64,000 nucleotides of DNA from DAISKN01 sp963716925 (GTDB lineage: Bacteria > Acidobacteriota > Vicinamibacteria > Marinacidobacterales > SMYC01): assembly GCA_963716925.1 (NCBI GenBank), contig CAVQUX010000020.1, positions 119,486-183,485 on the forward strand, read 5' to 3'. The position numbers and the translations under genes are program-made. Every line of letters begins with the position of its first letter. Positions within the stretch are counted from its first letter, which is position 1. This document shows positions 27,705 through 36,833 of the stretch, in pieces. The notes beneath the pieces are model-generated. The model ran no database searches. It was not told the DNA's origin and was given only the letters and a program-made list of their open reading frames with translations.

Positions 27705-30163
27705 GGGTGCAGCATCCCTATCGGATCCCCCGGCGGAAGCGGAGGCGCCTTCGGACGCGGCACCGTTCCTTCGGGTCGGTTCTGCCATCTCCGGATGTCC
27801 TCGAGGGCGAGCTTCCGGTGCGCGGTTCCGTCGCCCATCCCGGCCTCCAGCCGATCGGCGAGACCGTCGAGCTTCTCCGCGAGGACGGCGCGCACCCGTG
27901 CGGGGTTCTCGGCGCTCGAGCCTTCCTCGAGCAGCCGGTCGAGGACGCTCCTCTGGGAGATTTCCTGAACCTGCGCGAAGTAGCCGCCCGCGGGCCTCGG
28001 CGCGTTCCAGATCTTCTCGAGCACCCGGTCGACGACGTCATCCAGTCCCGGATAGTCGTCGCTCCGGCTTCCGTACTCGACGAGCCGCGCCATCCTCTCG
28101 GGATGGAAAATGAGGGAGGCGGTGAAGTCGGCGGCGATGTCGGCGGCGGTCAGGGGATCGAAGACGAGTCCCGTCGCGCGCGGGAAGATCTCGCCTTCGT
28201 CGTAGCGATAGGCGGGCGGCGGGATCATCGCCAGGATCCGCTCGGGGATCGCCAGGAACTCCGGCTCGAGCGTCTTCAGCGCGGCGTCCAGGGCTCGCCT
28301 CTGCTCCTCTCCCGGCACGATGGTGACGGGGACTTGCCCGTCTCCTCGAAGCGCGTAGTAGTAATCCACCCCGCCGAGGCTGTTGAGCGCGCCGTTCAGC
28401 TGAAACCGATGGTGCAGGTAGAGCGGCAGCAGAGCCTGCTCCAGGAGGGACATCGGCTCACCCTCCCGGATCACTTCCGGACCGAAGCTTTCGAGACCGA
28501 TGCGCCGCACCTCGATCTCTTCGAGAAGGGTGCTCACCAGGTTCGCCCCGTTGTCCCAGACGGACGCGAGCGGATGGGCGCCTCCGATGATCCGGTTGTC
28601 GGTGTGGTCCATGAAGCGCACTTCGCTCCGGAGCCCCGCCTGCACGATGGCGTCGAGCGCCTCCGCCTCGTTCGTACCCGGAGGAAAGTCCGAGTAGAGC
28701 CACCGGACCGCGAGCTTGTCGTACTCGCCGATACCGACGGCGTAGGCATCGGAGAGATCCAGCTTTCCGCTGCGAACGCGCACGTGGGGCGCGGGATAGT
28801 CCATGACGCTCGCGCGCCCTCCATAGGTGCTCGCGAGGTAGTTGTGGGGGAACCCGAGGGTGTGCCCCACCTCGTGCGCCGAGAGCTGGCGAACGCGCGC
28901 GAGGGACATCGCGACCGCGTCCGCGCCCGGGGTCACCTGCGCCAGGTAGGTGAAGACCGGACTCGCGCTGAAGTCGCAGGCGCTGAGCCCCCCGTCCCTC
29001 GAGGGAAACTGCGGCAGAAGACCCTTCCCGATCAGGTAGTCCTGCCGGAGGCGCAGGCTGCCGAGGTTGACGTTGCCTTTGAGGATCTCCCCGGTGCGGG
29101 GATCGATCACGCCGCCGCCATAGGACCAGCCGCGGGTGGAACGGTGCGTCCAGTGAATCATGTTGTAGCGGATGTCCTGGGGATCGGCGCCCTCGGGAAG
29201 AACCTCGACGCGGAAGGCGTCGATGAACCCCGCGGCCTCGAACGCCTGGTTCCACCAGCGAGCGCCGTCGAGAAGAGCCCCCCGCACCGGCTCGGGCACT
29301 CCGCGATCGAGATAGTAGACGATGGGCTCGACCGCCTCGCTGCGCGCCGCCGTCGGGTCCTTCTTCTCCAGGCGGTGCCGGGCTACCCACTTCACCCGCA
29401 CGTTCTCGTCGATGGGGGTCGCGTAGTCGTGAAACGTCGGGCCGAAGACGCCGATGCGAGGGTCGGCCACGCGCGTCTCGAACGGCGTCTCCGGGAGCTC
29501 GACGAACGAGTGGTGCTCGCGGAGCGTGACCGCATCGCCGCTCGCCGCGACCGACTGGACGAGCGGACCCGGCTTGGGGTTGGTGAACGTGAGCTGAACC
29601 TCGACTTCGGTGTTCCTGGGGAAGTTCTTGGTTCGCGGCCGGTAGAAGACGCTCCGGCTGCGGTCGAGCTGGAAGCTTCCCTGCCCCGCCTGCTCCATCG
29701 CGAGCGCCGCTCCGTGGGTGTCCCGGAGGAAGAAATCGCTGGCGTCGACGAGGACCGCCGTTCCCGTGGCGGCAAGGACTTCGAAACCCCAATGCACCGA
29801 AGGCGCGAACGCGTCCTCGACCGCCTTCACCTCGTCGGGGTTGTCGCTGAGCGCGCGGTAGCGGTAGTTGGGCTCGAACAGGAGCACTCGCGGTCCGACG
29901 CGGATCGCCTTCAAGACGAGCGTGCTTCCGAGCTGGCCCCGGTCGAGGCCGACGGGATTGCTCCCGAGTCCGGAAGCGAGCGACACCTGGTACAGGAACT
30001 CGCGATCGAAGGAGTCGATCTCCCAGTACATCTTCCCCGTGGACTCGTCCCAGTAGAGATCGAAGAAGCCTTCGAGACGCTCCATGCCCGCGGTCTTTTC
30101 CGCGATGCTGGAGAGACCTTGAGGTGCCGCGGCGAGGAAGACGGAGAGCGCGAGACCAAGCAT
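27701..30163 (-). CDS. Secreted DUF5117/DUF4953-type zinc metalloprotease
   Basis: An 820-residue exported protein with signal peptide MLGLALSVFLAAAPQG. The N-terminal DUF5117-like domain (~30-200, FFDLYWDESTGKMYWEI) precedes a catalytic domain whose zinc motif is HEVGHTLGFPHN: His430, Glu431, His434 and His440, the extended HExxHxxGxxH form. A long C-terminal DUF4953-like domain follows. The family is common in Acidobacteriota and Bacteroidota; substrates are undefined. It lies 55 bp after a second HExxH gene and overlaps the selenoprotein candidate by 4 bp, so the three form one operon. Confidence 0.92.
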   Translation of the reverse strand: MLGLALSVFLAAAPQGLSSIAEKTAGMERLEGFFDLYWDESTGKMYWEIDSFDREFLYQVSLASGLGSNPVGLDRGQLGSTLVLKAIRVGPRVLLFEPNYRYRALSDNPDEVKAVEDAFAPSVHWGFEVLAATGTAVLVDASDFFLRDTHGAALAMEQAGQGSFQLDRSRSVFYRPRTKNFPRNTEVEVQLTFTNPKPGPLVQSVAASGDAVTLREHHSFVELPETPFETRVADPRIGVFGPTFHDYATPIDENVRVKWVARHRLEKKDPTAARSEAVEPIVYYLDRGVPEPVRGALLDGARWWNQAFEAAGFIDAFRVEVLPEGADPQDIRYNMIHWTHRSTRGWSYGGGVIDPRTGEILKGNVNLGSLRLRQDYLIGKGLLPQFPSRDGGLSACDFSASPVFTYLAQVTPGADAVAMSLARVRQLSAHEVGHTLGFPHNYLASTYGGRASVMDYPAPHVRVRSGKLDLSDAYAVGIGEYDKLAVRWLYSDFPPGTNEAEALDAIVQAGLRSEVRFMDHTDNRIIGGAHPLASVWDNGANLVSTLLEEIEVRRIGLESFGPEVIREGEPMSLLEQALLPLYLHHRFQLNGALNSLGGVDYYYALRGDGQVPVTIVPGEEQRRALDAALKTLEPEFLAIPERILAMIPPPAYRYDEGEIFPRATGLVFDPLTAADIAADFTASLIFHPERMARLVEYGSRSDDYPGLDDVVDRVLEKIWNAPRPAGGYFAQVQEISQRSVLDRLLEEGSSAENPARVRAVLAEKLDGLADRLEAGMGDGTAHRKLALEDIRRWQNRPEGTVPRPKAPPLPPGDPIGMLHP

Positions 30164-30187
30164 CGAGACCTCCTTAGTGCATCTGCG

Positions 30188-30217
30188 CAGGGTGCCGATG
30201 AGTTTACCAGCACCCTG
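30188..30217 (-). repeat. Perfect 8-bp inverted repeat in the intergenic gap
   Basis: CAGGGTGC (30188-30195) and GCACCCTG (30210-30217) form a perfect stem with a 14-base loop, starting one base after the stop of the upstream HExxH gene and before the DUF5117 gene. No T tract follows in the direction of transcription, so it looks more like an mRNA-processing or stability hairpin than a classical terminator. Confidence 0.5.
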
Positions 30218-30218
30218 C

Positions 30219-31109
30219 CTAGTGTAAGCCGCCGGCTGCGGTTCCCCGGGCGGCCTGGACCTCGATCTCGGAGAGCGCTCGAACGTGGAGGGTCGGGTCC
30301 TCGAGACGGGGTGTCGGCAGGCGGGCGCCGTGGAAGCGCCGGCTCCTCACGTATTTTCGGAGATCTTCCCCGAGTTTCTCGAGATCGCCGAACGTCTCCC
30401 GCGCCGCCTGAAGCGCGTCCGCCCCGCCTCCGAGACGCGACACGTAGGCGGTGAGCTCGCGGCGGCGACGCTCGTCCGACTGGAGGAAGTGGGTGAGCGC
30501 CCACGACTGGGCGTAGAAGAGCGTCATCGTTTCCTCTCGCCGGTAGTGGGGCGAGTCGTTCCCCGCGGCGAAGAGGGCTTCGAGAGGAAGCGGGGCCTTG
30601 CGCTTCAGGAGCGCCAGATAGTCGTAGTCCGGACGTCCCACGAGGATCTCCTCGTCTCGAATGTCGATGGTGGCCCAGTAGTCCGCGAGACCTTCGTTCA
30701 GCCACGGGGGGAGACGGCCGATGGTTCGGCGAGTGAGGTAGTGGAAATACTCGTGGTACACGGTCCGGAAGCGAAGGTCGCCGCGGAGGTCGAGGCGAAG
30801 AAGCAGGGTGTATCCCGATGGAGCCTCGAGGAACAGCCCCGCCCAGCGCCTCCCGCCCTGCTTCTGCCACTTCGCCGGGAGGAGCGCCTCGAAGCCCTCC
30901 GCGTCCGCGGTGGCGAAGACCAGGATCGGGTCAGAGGCCTCGACGTCCGGACCGACGACAGTTTGATACACCGAGCGAATTTTCTCGAGCTCCGCTGCCA
31001 CCCGAAGCGCCTCGTCGGCGCCCGCGTCGCTCACCACCCGGAAATGGGCACTCCGGACCTCGACCCAGGCGGCGGGAGCGGCGAGAAGGAGGAGAAGAGC
31101 GAATCCCAT
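30219..31109 (-). CDS. Secreted HExxH putative metalloprotease (DUF1570-like)
   Basis: A 296-residue protein with a short signal peptide (MGFALLLLLAAPAAW) and a gluzincin-like site: HEYFH (His119, Glu120, His123) followed about 15 residues on by LNEGLADYWA, which supplies the third ligand. The N-terminal half (SAHFRVVSDAG) resembles the DUF1570 family. It is the first gene of a leftward operon with the DUF5117 protease and the Sec-containing lipoprotein, and is divergent from valS with 77 bp between starts. Confidence 0.85.
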   Translation of the reverse strand: MGFALLLLLAAPAAWVEVRSAHFRVVSDAGADEALRVAAELEKIRSVYQTVVGPDVEASDPILVFATADAEGFEALLPAKWQKQGGRRWAGLFLEAPSGYTLLLRLDLRGDLRFRTVYHEYFHYLTRRTIGRLPPWLNEGLADYWATIDIRDEEILVGRPDYDYLALLKRKAPLPLEALFAAGNDSPHYRREETMTLFYAQSWALTHFLQSDERRRRELTAYVSRLGGGADALQAARETFGDLEKLGEDLRKYVRSRRFHGARLPTPRLEDPTLHVRALSEIEVQAARGTAAGGLH

Positions 31110-31186
31110 GATGAAACCGGCACCCTTGTATCCCGGGTCGCACCGTCTTGCAAGGGCCCCGAGCTTTGCGGCAACATGCGCGAAAC

Positions 31187-34048
31187 ATGGAAATCCCGAA
31201 GCGCTTCGACTTCAAGACCACCGAGGAGCGGATCTATCGAAAGTGGCTCGAGCGCCAGGCGTTCGCCAGTGTCTTCGACCCCGAAGGCCGTCCCCGCTCC
31301 GAGGCGGAAGCGGGAAAGCCGCCCTTCGTGATCGTGATCCCGCCGCCGAACGTGACCGGGCGGCTCCACATGGGCCACGCCCTGAACAACACCCTCCAGG
31401 ACGTGCTGATCCGATTCAAGAGGATGGACGGCTACGATGCTCTCTGGGTGCCGGGTACGGATCATGCCGGCATCTCGACCCAGACCGTCGTGAGAAAGCA
31501 CCTCGACGCCGAGGGGATCGACTACCGCGCTCTCGGGCGCGAGAAGTTCATCGAGAAAGTCTGGGAGTGGAGAGGAAAGTACGGCGGCGTCATCCTCAAG
31601 CAGCTCGAAAAGCTCGGCTGCTCCTGCGACTGGCGACGTACGCGCTTCACCATGGACGAAGGACTCTCGCGCGCGGTGCGCGTGGTCTTCAAGGCGCTTT
31701 TCGACCGCGGCCTGCTCTACCGCGGCAAACGCATCGTGAACTGGTGCCCTGTCGACCGGACCGCGCTCTCGGACGACGAGGTCGATACCAAGGACGGCGG
31801 CGGCGAGCCCGGCTATCTGTGGCACATCCGCTATCCGCTCGTCGAGCCCGCGGGCGGGCTTACTCATCTTACCGTCGCCACCACGCGGCCGGAGACGATG
31901 TTCGGCGACGTCGCCGTCGCCGTCCATCCAGAAGACGAGCGCTACCGCGCGGTGGTGGGAAAGACCGTCCGCCTGCCGCTCCAGGGTCGGATCCTTCCGG
32001 TGATCGCCGACGAGTACGTGGACCGGGAGTTCGGAACCGGATGCCTCAAGATCACGCCGGCGCACGATCCGAACGACTTCGAGGTGGGCCAGCGCCACGG
32101 CCTCACTCCCATCGATGTGATGAACGACGACGCCACGTTGAACGACGTCGTCCCCGAGGAGTTCCGCGGTCTCGACCGATTCGTCGCCCGCGAGCGCGCG
32201 GTCGCGGCCCTCGAGGCCCAGGGTCTCATCGAAAAAGTCGAAGAGCGCCTGGTCCCCATCGGCCGCGCCCAGCGATCCGGAGCGATCATCGAGTACCGGC
32301 TGTCGGATCAGTGGTTCGTGAAGATGAAGCCTCTGGCGGAGAAGGCGCTCGCGGCGAGCGGCTACCGCAGGCAGGGCGACCAGTGGGTCTCGACCGACTC
32401 GCGGGAGATCTTCTTTCACCCTCCCCGCTGGGAAAAGATCTACTTCGACTGGCTCTCGAGAATCCGCGATTGGACCATCAGCAGGCAGATCTGGTGGGGC
32501 CACCGGATCCCCGCCTGGTACCACAAGGAAACGGGCGAGATCCTGGTGGACGTCGAGACTCCACGAGCCGTTCTCCAGGACCCCGACTCCTGGTACCAGG
32601 ATCCCGACGTTCTCGACACCTGGTTCAGCTCCTGGCTCTGGCCGATGAGCACCCTGGGCTGGCCGGAGGAGACGGACGATCTGAAGCGATACTTCCCGAC
32701 GAGCGTCCTCTCGACGGCGAAGGACATCATCTTCTTCTGGGTGGCGCGGATGAACTTCGCTTCGCTCGAGATGACGGGAAAGCTTCCCTACCGCGACGTC
32801 TACATCCATCCGACGGTTCTCGACGAGCGGGGCGCGACCATGAGCAAGGTCAAGGGAAACGGAATCGACCCGCTCGCAGTCATCGACGGCGCGACGAGAG
32901 AGGAGCTGACCGGGCCCATCCGCGAGGCGCGGCCCGAGAACATGAAGGAGCTCATCGCCCGGGTCGAGAAGAACTTCCCCGACGGCTACGAGGGTGTCGG
33001 CGCCGACGCCCTCCGGTTCACGCTCATCCACACCTGCTCCGAGGGACAGGAGCTGAAGCTCTCGCTCCAGCGGTTCCACGAGATCGGGCGCCGCTTCGTG
33101 ACCAAACTCTGGAACGCGAGCCGCTACGCGCTTCTTTCTCTGGAGTCGGCTCCCGGTCCCGAGGCGGGCGAGGCGCCGCCGGCGGTCGAGGATCGCTGGA
33201 TCGTCTCCCGCACCGCGACCACCATCCGCGGAGTCCGCCGCGCGCTCGAGGAGTTCGACTTCGGGCCCGTCGGGCAGGAGCTCTACCGCTTCGTCTGGAA
33301 CGACTACTGCGACTGGTACCTGGAGCTCACCAAACCCCGGATGACGGGCAACGACCCGAAAGCCGCGCGGAGGGCGGCTCACGTCCTCGGAACCACGCTC
33401 GCTCAGATCCTGCGCATGCTCCATCCGGTGACGCCGTTCGTCACCGAAGAGCTCTGGTCGAATCTCCTCGCGGCGATGGACCAGAAGGACCTCTGGATGG
33501 GAAAGAGACCCTCATCCGATCTCCTGGTCCTCGAGAAAGCGCCCGTCGCCGAATCCGAGCCCGACCTCGAGCTCGAGACCCGGTTCGAGTCCCTCCAGAG
33601 ACTCGTCGGCCGCATCCGTACCAGCCGCGCGAACGCCCGGCTGGCGGAGAACGTCCAGCTCTCCGCCGCTGTCCGTCCTCTTCAAGCGGGGCTGCGGGAA
33701 ATCCTCGAGGAAACGTCCTCGGTGGTCACCGGCCTCGCGAACCTCGACGACCTGTCGTTCGTCGATGCCCGGCCCGAGGGCATGGTCGCTTTCGTAGATC
33801 CCGCGTTCGAGCTCTACCTCGATCTGGGAAAGCACGTCGACGTCGCCGCCGAGCGCAAACGGATCGACAAAGAGATCGCCGACACCCGCACGAAGCTCGA
33901 GCAGGTCACGCGGAAGCTCGACAATCCCAAGTTCCTCTCGGGCGCGAAGCCCGAGGTCGTCTTGGAACAGCGAGCGCGCGACGCGGAGTACCGGGACATT
34001 CTCGGAAAACTCGAGGAGATGAAGCGAGAGTACGGGGAGAGCGCGTGA
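31187..34048 (+). CDS. valS: Valyl-tRNA synthetase
   Basis: A 953-residue class I aminoacyl-tRNA synthetase charging tRNA-Val. The nucleotide-binding HIGH motif appears as RLHMGHALNN, the KMSKS loop as TMSKVKGNG; the editing domain, anticodon-binding domain and C-terminal coiled coil (KHVDVAAERKRIDKEIADT) are all present. I start at ATG 31187 (MEIPKRFDFK), where homology begins; an upstream TTG at 31148 adds a non-conserved tail. A very long antisense frame is an artefact of codon composition. Confidence 0.97.
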   Translation: MEIPKRFDFKTTEERIYRKWLERQAFASVFDPEGRPRSEAEAGKPPFVIVIPPPNVTGRLHMGHALNNTLQDVLIRFKRMDGYDALWVPGTDHAGISTQTVVRKHLDAEGIDYRALGREKFIEKVWEWRGKYGGVILKQLEKLGCSCDWRRTRFTMDEGLSRAVRVVFKALFDRGLLYRGKRIVNWCPVDRTALSDDEVDTKDGGGEPGYLWHIRYPLVEPAGGLTHLTVATTRPETMFGDVAVAVHPEDERYRAVVGKTVRLPLQGRILPVIADEYVDREFGTGCLKITPAHDPNDFEVGQRHGLTPIDVMNDDATLNDVVPEEFRGLDRFVARERAVAALEAQGLIEKVEERLVPIGRAQRSGAIIEYRLSDQWFVKMKPLAEKALAASGYRRQGDQWVSTDSREIFFHPPRWEKIYFDWLSRIRDWTISRQIWWGHRIPAWYHKETGEILVDVETPRAVLQDPDSWYQDPDVLDTWFSSWLWPMSTLGWPEETDDLKRYFPTSVLSTAKDIIFFWVARMNFASLEMTGKLPYRDVYIHPTVLDERGATMSKVKGNGIDPLAVIDGATREELTGPIREARPENMKELIARVEKNFPDGYEGVGADALRFTLIHTCSEGQELKLSLQRFHEIGRRFVTKLWNASRYALLSLESAPGPEAGEAPPAVEDRWIVSRTATTIRGVRRALEEFDFGPVGQELYRFVWNDYCDWYLELTKPRMTGNDPKAARRAAHVLGTTLAQILRMLHPVTPFVTEELWSNLLAAMDQKDLWMGKRPSSDLLVLEKAPVAESEPDLELETRFESLQRLVGRIRTSRANARLAENVQLSAAVRPLQAGLREILEETSSVVTGLANLDDLSFVDARPEGMVAFVDPAFELYLDLGKHVDVAAERKRIDKEIADTRTKLEQVTRKLDNPKFLSGAKPEVVLEQRARDAEYRDILGKLEEMKREYGESA

Positions 34049-34164
34049 GATCCCGAAGATCCGGTACACACGGCTCGGTCGGGGTCATGTCGCTGGAGTC
34101 CCTTCGAACGTCAAACGGAGGGGCGCACCTATAGAAGCGTCGACCTGCGTGTTAATCTAGGGAC

Positions 34165-34755
34165 ATGAGCACCGCCGCCCGGCGGAAGCCGGCGACCTAC
34201 GAAGATCTCCTGGAAGTCCCGGACAACATGGTCGCCGAGATCCTCGATGGAGAGCTCTTCGCTTCCCCGCGCCCGTCATTCCCGCACGCGCGCGCCGCGT
34301 CAGGAGTAGGTGGACTGCTTTTCGAGAAGTTCGACCGGCCGGGCGGCGGAGGCGATGGTCCGGGTGGGTGGTGGATTCTCAACGAGCCCGAGCTTCACCT
34401 CGGCGACGACGTTGTCGTGCCCGACCTCGCGGGGTGGCGAAGAGAGCGGCTCGTTACGTTCCCAAGCGTCCCGTGGCTCGACTTGGCTCCGGACTGGGTC
34501 GGTGAAGTCGCATCCCCATCGACGGAAGCCATCGACCGCGGGCGAAAGCTGAGGATCTACGCGCGCGAAGGTGTCGGCCATCTTTGGCTACTGAACCCCA
34601 AGCTGCGAATGCTCGAAGTCTACCGCCGGTCGGACGTCAAATGGATACTTCTCGAGACCTTCATCGGGAATGAAACGGTTCGCGCCGAGCCCTTCGACGA
34701 GGTCGAGCTCGACATGACGCGCTGGTGGCCACCCGGGGCTCCCGAGAACGTCTAG
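34165..34755 (+). CDS. Uma2-family putative nuclease (PF05685-type)
   Basis: A 196-residue protein of the Uma2 / DUF820 family, which has a PD-(D/E)XK-like restriction-endonuclease fold. Typical elements are the N-terminal TYEDLLEVPDNMVAEILDGE, central VVPDLAGWRRE, and WVGEVASPST... DRGRKLRIYAREGVGHLWLL, where Asp, Glu and Lys form the core. The biological role of the family is not settled. Its TAG stop is the CTAG palindrome shared with the convergent S9 peptidase stop. Confidence 0.9.
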   Translation: MSTAARRKPATYEDLLEVPDNMVAEILDGELFASPRPSFPHARAASGVGGLLFEKFDRPGGGGDGPGGWWILNEPELHLGDDVVVPDLAGWRRERLVTFPSVPWLDLAPDWVGEVASPSTEAIDRGRKLRIYAREGVGHLWLLNPKLRMLEVYRRSDVKWILLETFIGNETVRAEPFDEVELDMTRWWPPGAPENV

Positions 34756-36800
34756 TTCTTCTCGGAGTTCGCCGTCGTCGTCTCCCGAGAACGGGCACCT
34801 CGCCCGTGCTTTTCGAACCAGTACCGCAGGTAGAGCTGGGTCCTCATGAAGTTCGAGGGCTTCGAGGTCGTGCCGTGGAACTCCTCGTTGAAGCGGACCA
34901 TCGCCGTCGGGATCTTGCGCATCATGAGCGCCTGGTAGTACTCCTCGGTCTGGGGAATCGGAGTCCTCAGATCCTGAACTCCCGTCATGAGCATCGTCGG
35001 GGTCTTCACGTTTCCCACGTACATCAGCGGAGACCGCGCGAGGTACTCGCTCGGGTCCTCCCAGAACGGCTTGGCGAAATTCCGGTACCAGTTCGGGCTG
35101 TCGGTCGTGCCGACGAAGGACATCCAGTTCGTGACCGGGCAATTCGAAGAAGCCGCGGCGAACCGATCGGTATGTCCGACGACCCAGGCGGTGAGGACCC
35201 CTCCCCCGCTGCAGCCGTAAACGAACATGTTGCGCTCGTCCACGAACCCGCGGGCGACGACTTCGTCGACTCCCGCCATCAGGTCGTCGTAGTCCTTGCT
35301 CGGATAGGCGTTCTTGATGGCGTTTCCGAACTCGCTCGAATAGCCCGACGAGCCCCGGGGGTTGGTGTAGAGGACCAGGTACCCCGAAGCCGCGTGCTCC
35401 TGCCATCCGAAGTTGAAGCCGACGCCGTACATTCCGTGAGGTCCGCCGTGGATCGAAAGCATCAGGGGATGCTTCTCGGGGCGCCCGGAAGAGAAGTCCG
35501 GCGGGTACACCAGCCAGCCCTGGATGCGAAGCCCGTCGACCGAGGTGTACCAGATCTCTTCGACGCGGCCGAGCTCGACCCCTTCGAGGATGTCATCGTT
35601 GACGAACGTGATCTGCTTCGGCGCTGGAGAGCGCGGGTCGAAGACGACGACGTCTCCCGGCTCCTGCGGGCTCGTCAACGTTCCCGCCGCGACGCCGGAG
35701 CTCGAAAGGCTCGCGACGGCGAGAAGATGATTGCCGTCCGTAGCCTTCTTCACGTCGCCTTCCATCGAGGCGAAGTACAGGTTCGACTTCCCTTCCTCGG
35801 CCACGTTGAAATAGACCCCGCGCCCGTCGGGCTCCCAGACGAGCCCCTCCGGCGTGCGGTCGAGACCGGAGGTCAACGTCTTGGCCCCTTTCCCGTCGAT
35901 CCCGCTCACGTAGAGCTTCGAGTTGATGAAGGTGTCGTCGGTCCAGTCGTAGCCGGTATAGGCGACGAACCGCCCGTCGGGCGAAACCACCGGATCGGAA
36001 TCCGGTCCCTTGCGGTCGGTCACCTGCCGGATCGAGCCGTCGTCGAGGCGGACGGCGTAGATCTCCGTCTCCCTCCACGCGTACTCCCAGTCGGGGGTCC
36101 GCAAGCCGGTGAACAGGATCTCGCGGCCGTCGGGAGTAAACGAGATGGGAGAGTTCCGGCCGTCATCGTAGTCGCCGTCGGTGAGCTGGCGTGGAGTTCC
36201 GCCGGAAGCGGTCACCATAAAGACGTGCTGATAGCCTTCTTCGGTGAAACCGACCTGATCCTGACGGTAGTCGAGCCTTTCGACGATCCGGGGCGCCTCC
36301 GTCCACTTCGCTCCCTCGGGGGCGGCGGGAAGATCGATCTTCCAGGAGTCTTTCTTCGGGACCATCGCAACGAAGGCGATGGAGGTTCCGTCGGGAGACC
36401 AGGTGATCCCGCGAGGGGCTTTTTCGAGCCTCGTGATCGGAGTCGTCGCCCCTTCCGCGTCCATGTAGCGGACGAAAATCTGCTGGCCCTTGGGCTCACC
36501 CTCCTTGAGATAGGCGATGCGCGTCCCGTCCGGCGACCATCGGGGCGAGCTTCCTTCGGTGAGGAACCGGTTCTTCGTTCCGTCGGCGTTCACGATCCAG
36601 AGCGCCGATTCCCACTTGTCCTTCTGCTTGTCCACCCATTCGCGCCGGTAGACCACCTGGGTCCCGTCGGGGGAGATCTGCGGATCGGAAACACGCTCGA
36701 AATCGAGGTAGCTCGAAAGCGAGAGCGATTTTTTCGCCGCCTCCGCGGGCGGGCTCGCGACGACGGCTCCGAGAATCACGAATGCCAGCATGTGGCGCAT
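34752..36800 (-). CDS. S9 family serine peptidase (prolyl oligopeptidase type)
   Basis: A 682-residue exported peptidase. Signal peptide at 1-21, a TolB/PD40-like beta-propeller (~25-400; repeated SPDGTxIAY motifs), then an alpha/beta-hydrolase domain with oxyanion motif SIHGGPHG, nucleophile GCSGGG (YGCSGGGVLTAW) and the late Asp/His region GVQDLRTP... NEEFHG. It cleaves short peptides in the periplasm. Its stop overlaps that of uma2. Confidence 0.94.
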   Translation of the reverse strand: MRHMLAFVILGAVVASPPAEAAKKSLSLSSYLDFERVSDPQISPDGTQVVYRREWVDKQKDKWESALWIVNADGTKNRFLTEGSSPRWSPDGTRIAYLKEGEPKGQQIFVRYMDAEGATTPITRLEKAPRGITWSPDGTSIAFVAMVPKKDSWKIDLPAAPEGAKWTEAPRIVERLDYRQDQVGFTEEGYQHVFMVTASGGTPRQLTDGDYDDGRNSPISFTPDGREILFTGLRTPDWEYAWRETEIYAVRLDDGSIRQVTDRKGPDSDPVVSPDGRFVAYTGYDWTDDTFINSKLYVSGIDGKGAKTLTSGLDRTPEGLVWEPDGRGVYFNVAEEGKSNLYFASMEGDVKKATDGNHLLAVASLSSSGVAAGTLTSPQEPGDVVVFDPRSPAPKQITFVNDDILEGVELGRVEEIWYTSVDGLRIQGWLVYPPDFSSGRPEKHPLMLSIHGGPHGMYGVGFNFGWQEHAASGYLVLYTNPRGSSGYSSEFGNAIKNAYPSKDYDDLMAGVDEVVARGFVDERNMFVYGCSGGGVLTAWVVGHTDRFAAASSNCPVTNWMSFVGTTDSPNWYRNFAKPFWEDPSEYLARSPLMYVGNVKTPTMLMTGVQDLRTPIPQTEEYYQALMMRKIPTAMVRFNEEFHGTTSKPSNFMRTQLYLRYWFEKHGRGARSRETTTANSEKN

Positions 36801-36833
36801 AGGGGTAGCCCTCCGGAAAAACAGGATTCTAAC

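Noticed and set aside
27707..30454. 915-codon + strand frame antisense to the DUF5117 protease
   Set aside because: Low-complexity Arg/Glu/Val-rich translation with no motif; a mirror frame of a real gene.
31031..33424. 797-codon minus-strand frame antisense to valS
   Set aside because: valS is certain on the + strand; the antisense product has no recognisable domain.
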